From Sphingobacteriales bacterium (GTDB lineage Bacteria; Bacteroidota; Bacteroidia; Sphingobacteriales; Sphingobacteriaceae): DNA of 45,325 nucleotides. Within the stretch, counting starts at the first letter, position 1, and each line of letters opens with the position of its first letter. The notes under the pieces were generated by a model. That model searched no databases, was not told the origin of the DNA, and worked only from the letters and a program-made list of their open reading frames with translations. The position numbers were made by a program, and so were the translations under genes. The stretch lies in contig RDYW01000048.1 of the NCBI GenBank assembly GCA_004293485.1, positions 1 through 45,325 on the forward strand, given 5' to 3'. Positions 16,861-25,108 of the stretch are shown piece by piece.

Positions 16861-16927
16861 GGGGGGGTGTATAGTAGTAAGCACTAAAGCTACAAACATA
16901 CCTAAAACTTTTACAAATTTAAACAGC

Positions 16928-17464
16928 ATGACATTAGAGCATTTAAAATATCCGATTGGAAAGTTTGAGAAACCTGAAAGAATTACGAAAGACATTTTAG
17001 CAAAATGGATTTCAGAAATTTCAACATTTCCGACAAGGTTAATAAATGAAGTAAATCCTTTGACAAACGAACAACTTAACACGCAGTATAGACCTAATGG
17101 ATGGACAATCAGACAAGTAGTTCACCATTGTGCAGATAGCCATATGAACAGCTTAACCCGTTTAAAACTTACTTTAACTGAAAACCAGCCTACAATAAAA
17201 CCCTATTACGAAGACCGTTGGGCAGAACTTATTGATACCAAAAATATGCTAATTGAACCTTCACTAAAAATACTTGAAGGCATACACAAAAGATGGACTG
17301 TTTTATTGAATAATTTGACTGCAGAACAATATGAAAGAATTTTTATTCATCCTGAACACGGAAAGACTTTTAGAATAGATGAAAATATTGGTGTTTATGC
17401 TTGGCATTGCAACCATCATCTTGCTCACATAACTGAAACAAAAAAACGATACAATTGGAAATAA
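16928..17464 (+). CDS. DinB/YfiT-family putative metal-dependent hydrolase (bacillithiol-transferase-like)
   Basis: A 178-residue four-helix-bundle protein of the YfiT/DinB superfamily. Signature segments are LKYPIGKFEKPE at the N-terminus, YRPNGWTIRQVVHHCADSHMN (about 57-77) and a C-terminal YAWHCNHHLAHI, which together supply the metal-binding histidines. Relatives transfer thiols such as bacillithiol or hydrolyse unknown substrates. The start is ATG 16928; the frame continues upstream to 16814 but only by overlapping gldC out of frame. It follows gldC after a 67-bp gap that begins with a run of eight G. It uses GAC and AGA codons more than neighbouring genes by eye, so later acquisition is possible. 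Confidence 0.85.
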   Translation: MTLEHLKYPIGKFEKPERITKDILAKWISEISTFPTRLINEVNPLTNEQLNTQYRPNGWTIRQVVHHCADSHMNSLTRLKLTLTENQPTIKPYYEDRWAELIDTKNMLIEPSLKILEGIHKRWTVLLNNLTAEQYERIFIHPEHGKTFRIDENIGVYAWHCNHHLAHITETKKRYNWK

Positions 17465-18288
17465 ACTAAAAGCGTATCGAACACAAAAAAGCCCCAACCA
17501 TTTACACGCTTTTGGCTTAATGGAAGGTTAAAGGCTAAATTAAACATTAGGATTTGTACTTAACAGTAGTGCTAAATTGTAAGTAAGTGCTTTTAAATAA
17601 GCCACTATGTAAAACCGTTAAAAACATGCCTAACACAATTAGCAATAATTGAAAACAATTTTGACAAAGAAAATAAAGACTTATTGAAATTACTTACTGA
17701 GCTGTAACGCATTTGCTAAAACCAAGTTTACTTTATGATTGCAGTACCGAACGCATTTTGTTTTACAACAATGCTTGGCGAGGCCTAGAAGCATGAGAAT
17801 TTAAGCAAGTAAATTACTTTATGAGTTTAAACATAGCCCACGCATTTGCCAGCACATTTGGATTTTTTGCCAAAACATAAAACCAAACAAAAAAATGCAA
17901 AAGAGCTACCAAGCTAACATCACAATAACTGTGCAAACTTAACACGAAAGTGCTTCGACCAAAAAGAGGCAAATCTGCTAAAACAGGTTTGGCAAAACCG
18001 ACTGTTAAGCGCTCATTATCATAGTTTTGTGGTTAAATAAAGTTTAGTTTTAAGCATTAACACTTGCCTACCATTAAGAAAGCTTTATGGTAAAAATTGC
18101 CAACTTCGTGTAGCTGCAACACTAAAGCCAATGAAAAATTGCTTACCACCAATTTAGTTTCAAGTAAATTGCACCTCGATACTGCATAATCCACTTACGA
18201 TGGTAACAAAAATGTAAAATTATTATATGTAAACCTTGTATAGGATAAATTTTAAAGTGTAAACTTGCAATAGGATTTTTAAACAAAA
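17465..18288. other. 0.8-kb region without a recognisable gene
   Basis: No convincing intact open frame is present. One plus-strand frame, about 17744-17880, is broken by stops yet reads like degraded protein (ILFYNNAWRGLEA, stop, EFKQVNYFMSLNIAHAFAST), which suggests a decayed gene. The family could not be identified; a transposase relic is one possibility. The right end holds a two-copy direct repeat and then the recB start. Confidence 0.45.
18228..18284 (+). repeat. Two-copy direct repeat upstream of recB
   Basis: Unit 1 (18228-18257) and unit 2 (18258-18284) share tgtaaac, ttg, ataggat and ttttaaa blocks in the same order, differing by small indels. They are adjacent and end five bases before the recB start codon, so they may be a duplicated promoter or operator segment. 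Confidence 0.55.
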
Positions 18289-21200
18289 ATGAGTAAACTT
18301 TTTTCAGGACGAGTTACCTTTAAACCCTTTAACGCAAAAACCGTTAACCTTGCAGGTATAAACCTAATAGAAGCCAGTGCGGGTACGGGTAAAACTTACT
18401 CTATTGCGCTTATGGTGTTGCGTTTAATTATCGAAAAAAAAATCCCAGTAAAGGAAATTTTAATGGTAACTTTTACCAAAGCCGCCGTAGCCGAACTGGA
18501 AGAACGAATCCGTTTATTTGTGCGTGAAGCCCATAAACAAGTACAAAGCCAAGAGTTTAAAAATGATGATATTGGTAACCTTTTAACATCCGCCATAACG
18601 CAAACATCGCACCAAAACGTAAGCGAATTATTAAAAAATGCCGTACTTTTTTTAGACGAAACATCGGTTTTAACCATACATAGTTTTTGCCAATTAACGC
18701 TAAATGAGTTTGCTTTTGAAACCAATCAACTTTTTGGTGCCGAACTTTTACAAGATACCAGTGCCATTTTGCAAAACGAAGTAAACCAGTTTTGGCGCAA
18801 CAATGTAACAAGTATAAGTACCGATTTACTGGCTTATTTAATTAAAGATAAAGGAGGGCTAGAGCGTGATTTATTGTTAAAAGCCATTGAAGAACACATT
18901 AGTGGCAAAAGTTTTTTTATTTATGATGATAAGGAAAATTATGCGTTTGATGAGGTGGAAATTTTAGCAGAAATTAAGGCTTTACAAATACAGATTGAAA
19001 AATTGAAATTAGATTTAGAAAATTATGTAGTGGAACATATTGAACGACTAAATTTAATAAGCCAACAAAATACACACGCTAAAAAAACAGTTTTAATAAA
19101 TTTTAATAATGTAGCCGAATGTTTAAATTTTATCGCAAAAAATGGCTCGAAATATATAGAAACCTTATATCCTGATATTTTAGAAAAACAAGCTGTTTGT
19201 GATGCCATCACCCAACAAATCAATCAAATATCTCAACAAACCATCAATAAAATAATCTGCCAAGCTATTAACCAAGTAAGCCAAGGTATTAAAAATTACA
19301 AGTTGCGTAATAATCAATTAAGTTATGATGATTTAATTGCCAACCTTAATGCAGCCATTTTAAAACCCGATAATACCAAACTAGTTGAAGGTTTACAAAA
19401 CAAATACAAAGCTGTTTTTATTGATGAGTTTCAGGATACCGACCGCCTACAATACCAAATTTTTGATACCGCTTTTAACACCAACACCATTGTTTTTTAC
19501 ATAGGCGACCCTAAACAATCTATTTACGCATGGCGAAAAGCGGATATTTTTACCTATTTCGAAGCACAAAAAGCGGCACACAATTGCTACGGAATGAACC
19601 AAAACTACAGGTCGGCAGGGTTGTATATTGATGCAATGAATGTTTTTTTTAGTGTAAATGATGCTTTCCATTTTAAAGGGAACGAACAAACAATAGATTA
19701 TATAAAAGTAGATTCGCCTACACCCAACAACAAAGGTAATTTATTAAACGGTAGCGATTTAGAAATACCTATAACCCTCACCAAATTAAGTAATAAAGAT
19801 GTAATTGCCGTTGCCGTAGCCAACCAAATATCGGATCTTTTAAAGCCAAATGCTACTTTTGCAATACATGAAGATACCAACAACCCAAACACACGCCCTG
19901 TAAAACCATCGGATATTGGCATTTTGGTACGTAATAAAAAAGATGGCAAAAAAATTCAAGCACAACTTAGCAAACTAGGCATACCTTCAACAACCAATAC
20001 CGATGCTAAAATATTAGAATCAACCGAAGCCAGCTATGTACTTTATTTTTTATTGGCTGTGGCCGATATTACTGTTGCAAACATACGTAAAGCACTTTTA
20101 TCGCCTTTTACAGGGTTTGGTAAAACCCAAATTTTGCATTTAGATATGCAACTATGTACCCAGTTATTTCAAAAATACAAATCACTATGGCAAAACGAAG
20201 GTGTGTTTACTACCATAAAAACTTTTATGGCCGATTTTAACACCGTAAACCTGTTAAGCGAACAAAACGCCCATCAAACCCTAACCAACTTACTACAGCT
20301 TACCGAATTATTGCATAAAACCCAAACCAATAAAAACTTGAGCGATTTGGATGTAATAAACTGGCTTAGCCGAGGCATTAATGGCGAAGAAAACGAAGGC
20401 GACGAGTACCAACAACGCATAGAAAGCGACGAAGAAGCCGTAAAAATTGTTACCATACACAGCAGCAAAGGGTTAGAATATAATATAGTTTTTGCACCTT
20501 ATTTAGATTTTGTATTAGGTAAAGATGCAAGATATAATAAAGGTAAAGTTTGTTCATTTCGCAATCCCAAAACTAAATATTACCAATCGTTTCCAGAATA
20601 TGACACTCTAAATGCTGATGAGAAAATAATTTTCGACCAACAAGAAGCCCAAGAAAATAGTAGGTTAATTTATGTAGCCATTACTCGGGCTGTTTATAAA
20701 TGTTTTATTTATAAAAGCAACGCAAAAGATTCGCCATTGACTTATTTTGTTGATGCTTTAAAAGAAACAAACCCCAATTTAATAACCCAAACCACCCAAT
20801 ACCCAACAGCCACTACCTACTCCCCACTAACCACTAACCACTACCCACTACCCACTACCCACTCCCCAGTAAACTTCCAGCTATTGCAAAAAAATTGGCA
20901 CAAATTAAGTTACTCGTTTTTAAAAGCGCCTTATCAATATTATCCTACTACAAAAAGCAACCAAACCCTACATGCTTACGATAATTTTATATTTAATGAG
21001 GTAGCCAAAGGCGCACAAACAGGAATTTTGCTACACCATATTTTTGAAAATATAGCGTTTGATACTCCGGCAGGGTGGCCAAAAGTAGTAAATAATGCTA
21101 TTAAAAATTTTGCCATAAATACAACGCAAAATAATACCGAAAAACTGCTAGAATTACTAAACCATACCCTTAATACCAATATACATATAGGTAACGAAGT

Positions 21201-21690
21201 TTTTAAACTCTCATCAATAAGTGCTGCAAAATGCCTCAACGAATTGGAGTTTGATTTTACAGTTTTACCCTTTTATATTCAACAATTAAAGGTTTTAGAA
21301 GAAGATAATATAGAAATAAAGCTTAATTACGGTGGCCAGTTAGAGGGTATAATGAACGGTAAAATCGATTTATTTTTTGAGCACAAAGGCAAATATTATG
21401 TACTCGATTGGAAATCAAACTACTTGGGCAACAGCATCGAAAATTACCAAACCGAAGCTATTAACCAAGCCATGAACCAAAACAATTACCACCTGCAATA
21501 CTATATTTATACCCTTGCAGCCATAAAATATCTTGAAAGTCGTATTACAAATTTTGATTTTAAAACGCAGTTTGGAGGTGTTATTTACTTGTTTTTAAGA
21601 GGTTTACGAAATGGATCACAAACTGGCATATTTGTAACCAAACCTAGTGAGAAAAAAATGCAGGTTTTGGCGAAAATATTTTTGCAGTAA
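18289..21690 (+). CDS. recB: RecB-like UvrD/Rep helicase-nuclease (exodeoxyribonuclease V beta subunit)
   Basis: A 1133-residue protein for double-strand-break end processing. Helicase motifs are IEASAGTGKTYSIA (Walker A, about 27-40), VTFTKAAVAELEERI, AVFIDEFQDTD, GDPKQSIYAWRKADIFTYF, TIHSSKGLEYNIVF and RLIYVAITRA. The C-terminal nuclease domain has KIDLFF (Asp1027) and LDWKSNYLG (Asp1040, Lys1042), the RecB catalytic pattern. The IYAWRKADIFTYF and DWKSN forms favour RecB over AddA or UvrD. No recC or recD is adjacent. Residues about 835-861 are encoded by an 82-bp tandem-repeat tract lying between the helicase and nuclease domains. Confidence 0.88.
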   Translation: MSKLFSGRVTFKPFNAKTVNLAGINLIEASAGTGKTYSIALMVLRLIIEKKIPVKEILMVTFTKAAVAELEERIRLFVREAHKQVQSQEFKNDDIGNLLTSAITQTSHQNVSELLKNAVLFLDETSVLTIHSFCQLTLNEFAFETNQLFGAELLQDTSAILQNEVNQFWRNNVTSISTDLLAYLIKDKGGLERDLLLKAIEEHISGKSFFIYDDKENYAFDEVEILAEIKALQIQIEKLKLDLENYVVEHIERLNLISQQNTHAKKTVLINFNNVAECLNFIAKNGSKYIETLYPDILEKQAVCDAITQQINQISQQTINKIICQAINQVSQGIKNYKLRNNQLSYDDLIANLNAAILKPDNTKLVEGLQNKYKAVFIDEFQDTDRLQYQIFDTAFNTNTIVFYIGDPKQSIYAWRKADIFTYFEAQKAAHNCYGMNQNYRSAGLYIDAMNVFFSVNDAFHFKGNEQTIDYIKVDSPTPNNKGNLLNGSDLEIPITLTKLSNKDVIAVAVANQISDLLKPNATFAIHEDTNNPNTRPVKPSDIGILVRNKKDGKKIQAQLSKLGIPSTTNTDAKILESTEASYVLYFLLAVADITVANIRKALLSPFTGFGKTQILHLDMQLCTQLFQKYKSLWQNEGVFTTIKTFMADFNTVNLLSEQNAHQTLTNLLQLTELLHKTQTNKNLSDLDVINWLSRGINGEENEGDEYQQRIESDEEAVKIVTIHSSKGLEYNIVFAPYLDFVLGKDARYNKGKVCSFRNPKTKYYQSFPEYDTLNADEKIIFDQQEAQENSRLIYVAITRAVYKCFIYKSNAKDSPLTYFVDALKETNPNLITQTTQYPTATTYSPLTTNHYPLPTTHSPVNFQLLQKNWHKLSYSFLKAPYQYYPTTKSNQTLHAYDNFIFNEVAKGAQTGILLHHIFENIAFDTPAGWPKVVNNAIKNFAINTTQNNTEKLLELLNHTLNTNIHIGNEVFKLSSISAAKCLNELEFDFTVLPFYIQQLKVLEEDNIEIKLNYGGQLEGIMNGKIDLFFEHKGKYYVLDWKSNYLGNSIENYQTEAINQAMNQNNYHLQYYIYTLAAIKYLESRITNFDFKTQFGGVIYLFLRGLRNGSQTGIFVTKPSEKKMQVLAKIFLQ
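20791..20872 (+). repeat. In-frame minisatellite (ccacta/cccacta units) inside recB
   Basis: Repeated units such as ccactaa, ccactac and cccacta fill about 82 bp and are translated as a T/Y/P/S/N-rich linker (residues about 835-861). The composition differs from the rest of the gene, and copy-number change could alter reading frame or linker length. Confidence 0.85.
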
Positions 21691-21756
21691 AAATTATCTG
21701 TAAATAGGGGGGTATTAAAGTAAGATTTTGAAGAAAAATTTTAGATACAATTTATC

Positions 21757-22488
21757 CTAAAAAAACACCAATTTAAAACTTGCAATACTTAAAACTACCA
21801 CCAACAAATACCTTACCGTATTAATAGCAAATTTATGGCTACCTAACACTGCTCCGGCTGCACCGCCTATAATTGCAGCCGTAAACCAAATATAATGGGT
21901 ATAGGTTAAAAAGCTAAAATTAGGAATTTTACCCGCCAAGCCCGCCAGCGAATTTAAAACTATAAACAATGCAGCCGATGTAGCGGCTTGTTTGCTATCG
22001 GCCCAAGCCATCAATATAATTACCGGACTTAAAAATATACCGCCACCAATGTTTAATAAGCCCGATAAAAAGCCAATTACAGCCCCAAAAGTTAGCGCAT
22101 AAACTAAGTTTACACGATGGTAGCTTTGCTTATTTATTGGCGCAAAGCCTAATAATTTTACAATAGGAAACCATAAAGCCAAACCTAAAAGCAAATTATA
22201 ATATTCTTTTTGTAAATATATTTGTGCCCCTAAAAATGCAAATGGTATTGAAGTAAGCAAAAATGGCCAAGTTAATTTCCAAATAAAATACCCTTTTTTA
22301 TAATATTGCGAAAAGCTTAAACTTGCCACCACGATATTTAAAAGTAATATAAATGGACTGTAAACCGTTACCGGGATACCAAATATAGATAGCACTGCCA
22401 AGTAGCCACTTGCACCACCATGGCCTACCGATGCGTATAAAAAACCCACTAAAAGTAAACTTAATGCTATAAAAATATCAATATTCAT
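21757..22488 (-). CDS. Sulfite exporter TauE/SafE (TSUP) family permease
   Basis: A 243-residue inner-membrane protein with about seven to eight hydrophobic helices. It has the two family half-repeats: the N-terminal LLLVGFLYASVGHGGASGY (G-x-GGG-like) and the central FGAVIGFLSGLLNIGGGIFLSPVIIL (about 135-160), where GxxxGLLGIGGGxxxxP is the signature. Family members move sulfite, sulfoacetate or other small organosulfur anions. It lies 6 bp downstream of the reductase-like/rubredoxin gene and is probably co-transcribed with it, so a sulfur oxyanion or related substrate is a reasonable guess from context. It converges on recB with 66 bp between. Confidence 0.85.
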   Translation of the reverse strand: MNIDIFIALSLLLVGFLYASVGHGGASGYLAVLSIFGIPVTVYSPFILLLNIVVASLSFSQYYKKGYFIWKLTWPFLLTSIPFAFLGAQIYLQKEYYNLLLGLALWFPIVKLLGFAPINKQSYHRVNLVYALTFGAVIGFLSGLLNIGGGIFLSPVIILMAWADSKQAATSAALFIVLNSLAGLAGKIPNFSFLTYTHYIWFTAAIIGGAAGAVLGSHKFAINTVRYLLVVVLSIASFKLVFF

Positions 22489-22494
22489 AGGTAT

Positions 22495-23952
22495 TTAACT
22501 TGCCATTTCTGAAGCTACAAAATCATGCTTAGGAGCTTCGCAAGTAGGGCAGTGGTAGTTTTCAACGTTTTCAAATTGCGTATTGGGTGCTATGTTTTGC
22601 ACTATATCGCCAAACCGCTCATCGTAAATGGTAAAACAATGTTTGCATTGATGCACCTGTACCATTGTTTGGCTTGGTTTAGCCTTTGGTTTTTCGGTTA
22701 TTTCGGGGCTTTCGCCAATGTGTAAATTGTAAAAATAATCGCAAAGGGCAACCAGGCTTTCGCCTAGTTGTTGGCGGCTAATGCTTGGGGCAAAGGTTAC
22801 GTATTGTTTAGCGTTAGGGTTAAAATTATGGGTATGTAACACTTCAAACAGTGCTTCGCCAAACTTCGAAATTGTGTTTCGTTTGCGTATAATTACCGAC
22901 CCAAATAAGCCTGTATTGGGCTGTGTTTTTATAGCAAAACAAAGCGGATAGGTGCGTAAATCGGCTTCTTCGAAGTGTTTAACAAGTTCTAATTTTATAT
23001 CAATAGCTTCCTGGCATAAGTCTTCAAGTTGCCAGTTTAATTCGTTAGCGGCGTGTCGTACGTTAATGCGGTGCTTGTTTAACAGTGTACTCCAGTATTT
23101 TCTATCTTCATTGTTGATACTTTTTACTACTAACGATTTCCAAGATGTAGTATATAGTTGCCCTATACGCGTATTTAGGCAAAGGCTACAAATTTCTTTT
23201 AAAAATGGGATAGAAAAACTTTCGTTACGGCGGTATATGCCAAGCCAAAGTTTATTGTTTCCGTATTTATTAAAACCTTCGTAATAAGGTAATTGGAAAC
23301 CAGTATGCACCAGTGGGTTATCGTAGGGTTGATGTAAAAAATTATTTTCAGCATCTATTTTTTGGTACAATAAAAAGCCATCAATATTTGGTTGATTATA
23401 AAAAAGTTGTTTTTCGGTTAAAATAACTTTTTCAAGTTGTTTGCTTATAAGTGGTATATCTTCTGAGTATACCAACGATGGCCAGCAATACATGGTGTTT
23501 GTTTTTGGGAAACGTATGTATAAGTACCAAAAATTATTTTTATCGGACGATATAAAATTAAAGTTTCCAGTAAAAAAAGGTATCAGGTTTTGGTAATAAT
23601 CAACCAAGTTTATTTTAAGCTCGGGTTTGTAGGTAAAGCCATTTAAAATATCTTTATAAACGCCTTCACGCAACCAGTTCGAGGTGTATAAAACTTCTTC
23701 GGTAACGTACGAGCTTACAATGTTGGCATATTTATCTTCATTTAGTTCGTAATCAACATCGGCTACTAAAAAGCTATCTTGTATATCATCTAGCTGGCTT
23801 TCGTTGATAGTAAAAAGCAACTGTTGGCGGTTGCCAAATCTTACCGAATCTACGAAATGTTTTTCGGCAATGTTAAGTATTTCGAATAAATCGCCTGGCG
23901 AAACTATGCCACCTGGCAGGTTAATTTTTATGATATGTTTTTGGCTTTGCAT
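22495..23952 (-). CDS. Sulfite/nitrite reductase-like protein fused to C-terminal rubredoxin
   Basis: A 485-residue cytoplasmic protein. Residues 6-48 (INLPGGIVSPGDLFEILNIA ... VRFGNRQQLLFTI) resemble the ferredoxin-like half-domain of sulfite/nitrite reductases, and a second similar segment occurs near GLFGSVIIRKRN (about 350). The [4Fe-4S]-siroheme cysteine pattern of catalytic enzymes (C-x5-C ... C-x3-C) is not visible; only scattered cysteines such as CSLC occur. The last ~50 residues are a rubredoxin with CKHCFTIYDERFGD and CPTCEAPKHDF, giving a complete Fe(Cys)4 site. It precedes a TSUP permease gene by 6 bp. Likely an electron carrier or redox adaptor; the true substrate is unknown. 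Confidence 0.78.
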   Translation of the reverse strand: MQSQKHIIKINLPGGIVSPGDLFEILNIAEKHFVDSVRFGNRQQLLFTINESQLDDIQDSFLVADVDYELNEDKYANIVSSYVTEEVLYTSNWLREGVYKDILNGFTYKPELKINLVDYYQNLIPFFTGNFNFISSDKNNFWYLYIRFPKTNTMYCWPSLVYSEDIPLISKQLEKVILTEKQLFYNQPNIDGFLLYQKIDAENNFLHQPYDNPLVHTGFQLPYYEGFNKYGNNKLWLGIYRRNESFSIPFLKEICSLCLNTRIGQLYTTSWKSLVVKSINNEDRKYWSTLLNKHRINVRHAANELNWQLEDLCQEAIDIKLELVKHFEEADLRTYPLCFAIKTQPNTGLFGSVIIRKRNTISKFGEALFEVLHTHNFNPNAKQYVTFAPSISRQQLGESLVALCDYFYNLHIGESPEITEKPKAKPSQTMVQVHQCKHCFTIYDERFGDIVQNIAPNTQFENVENYHCPTCEAPKHDFVASEMAS

Positions 23953-24160
23953 ATAGTAATACGAGTTGATTAATTACTTTTACATTATTATTTTTTTGGG
24001 AAGGGTTTGAATAAACTATCCACAATACAAGTTTTATTTAAGCAGATATTTACCAAATATAACAATTGAAATTTAGTTGTATAATTTTTAAATCTACGAT
24101 AGTATAAAACAAATATTTAAGCTTTTATTGATTGAAACCAATAACCCATTTTTAAAGCAT

Positions 24161-25021
24161 TTAAAACTTCCATCTCTTGTGCGACCATAGCCAATATTGT
24201 GGTTTGTCTTTTATAATTTTTTCTAAATAGCTTGTATGTATTTGGGTAATCTCAAATTCGGATGTAAGCCTTGGTTCATCTATTAATGTAACAAAATTAC
24301 ATTGGTAATAGCCTCTTTTTATTGGTTTTACATCACAAAAAACCACTACACCGTTGGTAGTTTTTGCAATTTTTTCGACCCCCAAAAATACAGCTGTGTG
24401 CTGATTTAAAAATTTTGTAAAATAATTAGCCTCGTGTGATACGGGCGTTTGGTCGCTCAAAAAAAACGAAATTGTAGGTTCGTTTTTAAGTTTTACGAGG
24501 GTACGCATTACCATTTTCATAGGTACCATAATTGCCGAAAACTTTGAGCGTACTCTATTTAAAAAATCTTCGAATAACTTATTGCTAAGTGGTTTATAAA
24601 TAACTAGCTTTTTTTTATCGCTAACAAAACCTACCACATTAGCCATTTCCCAATTTCCATAATGGCCTGCTACTACAATTACGTTACGGCCTTGGTTTAC
24701 ATAATTTTCGAGCAATTGGGGGTTTACAATAGCAAATCGTTTTTTTGCTTCTTCAGCGCTTATCGAAATCATTTTAATCGATTCGATTATTAAATCGGCT
24801 AAAAAAGCAAAAAATTGTTTGGCAATTAAATGGCGTTCATCTACTGTTTTATTCGGAAAACAAGCCGCTAAATTATCATCAACCACCTTTTTACGATACT
24901 TTAAAACGTAATAAAGTATTAAAAATAAAAAATCCGATAAAATATATAGCATCCTAAAAGGTAAATAGGATATACAAGTTAGTAATAGAATAAATATTCT
25001 GGTAAAAATTTTTTGCAGCAT
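24161..25021 (-). CDS. Lysophospholipid/lipid A acyltransferase (LpxL/HtrB family)
   Basis: A 286-residue membrane-associated acyltransferase, probably adding a secondary acyl chain to lipid A at the inner membrane. An N-terminal membrane region (about 7-38) is followed by the catalytic H-x4-E motif in VAGHYGNWEMAN (about residues 117-128) and the downstream FFLSDQTPVS motif (about 184-193), both characteristic of LpxL/LpxM proteins. The family usually has about 290-310 residues, so it is full length. The gap of 87 bp to the upstream FUSC gene contains an exact -7 element, so it may have its own promoter. It fits the window's Kdo genes as part of LPS synthesis. Confidence 0.88.
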   Translation of the reverse strand: MLQKIFTRIFILLLTCISYLPFRMLYILSDFLFLILYYVLKYRKKVVDDNLAACFPNKTVDERHLIAKQFFAFLADLIIESIKMISISAEEAKKRFAIVNPQLLENYVNQGRNVIVVAGHYGNWEMANVVGFVSDKKKLVIYKPLSNKLFEDFLNRVRSKFSAIMVPMKMVMRTLVKLKNEPTISFFLSDQTPVSHEANYFTKFLNQHTAVFLGVEKIAKTTNGVVVFCDVKPIKRGYYQCNFVTLIDEPRLTSEFEITQIHTSYLEKIIKDKPQYWLWSHKRWKF

Positions 25022-25051
25022 GTGTAAAATTAGTTGCTTAGCATTATTTCA

Positions 25052-25059
25052 CAAACATA
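25052..25059 (-). promoter_or_regulatory. Candidate -7 element for the acyltransferase gene
   Basis: On the minus strand the bases read TATGTTTG, an exact TAnnTTTG, 30 bp upstream of the ATG at 25021. No TTG lies at the expected distance. The leader would be about 25 nt. Confidence 0.4.
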
Positions 25060-25108
25060 AAAATTTTAAAGCTAACATAACCTAGGGTTTTTAAGTACGG
25101 TTATAGGT

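Noticed and set aside
16814-16927. Upstream extension of the DinB-like gene
   Set aside because: It would overlap gldC out of frame and adds a non-homologous R/G-rich segment; ATG 16928 matches the family N-terminus.
20791-20872. CRISPR-like array
   Set aside because: Units are 6-7 bp with no unique spacers and are translated in frame; this is a minisatellite.
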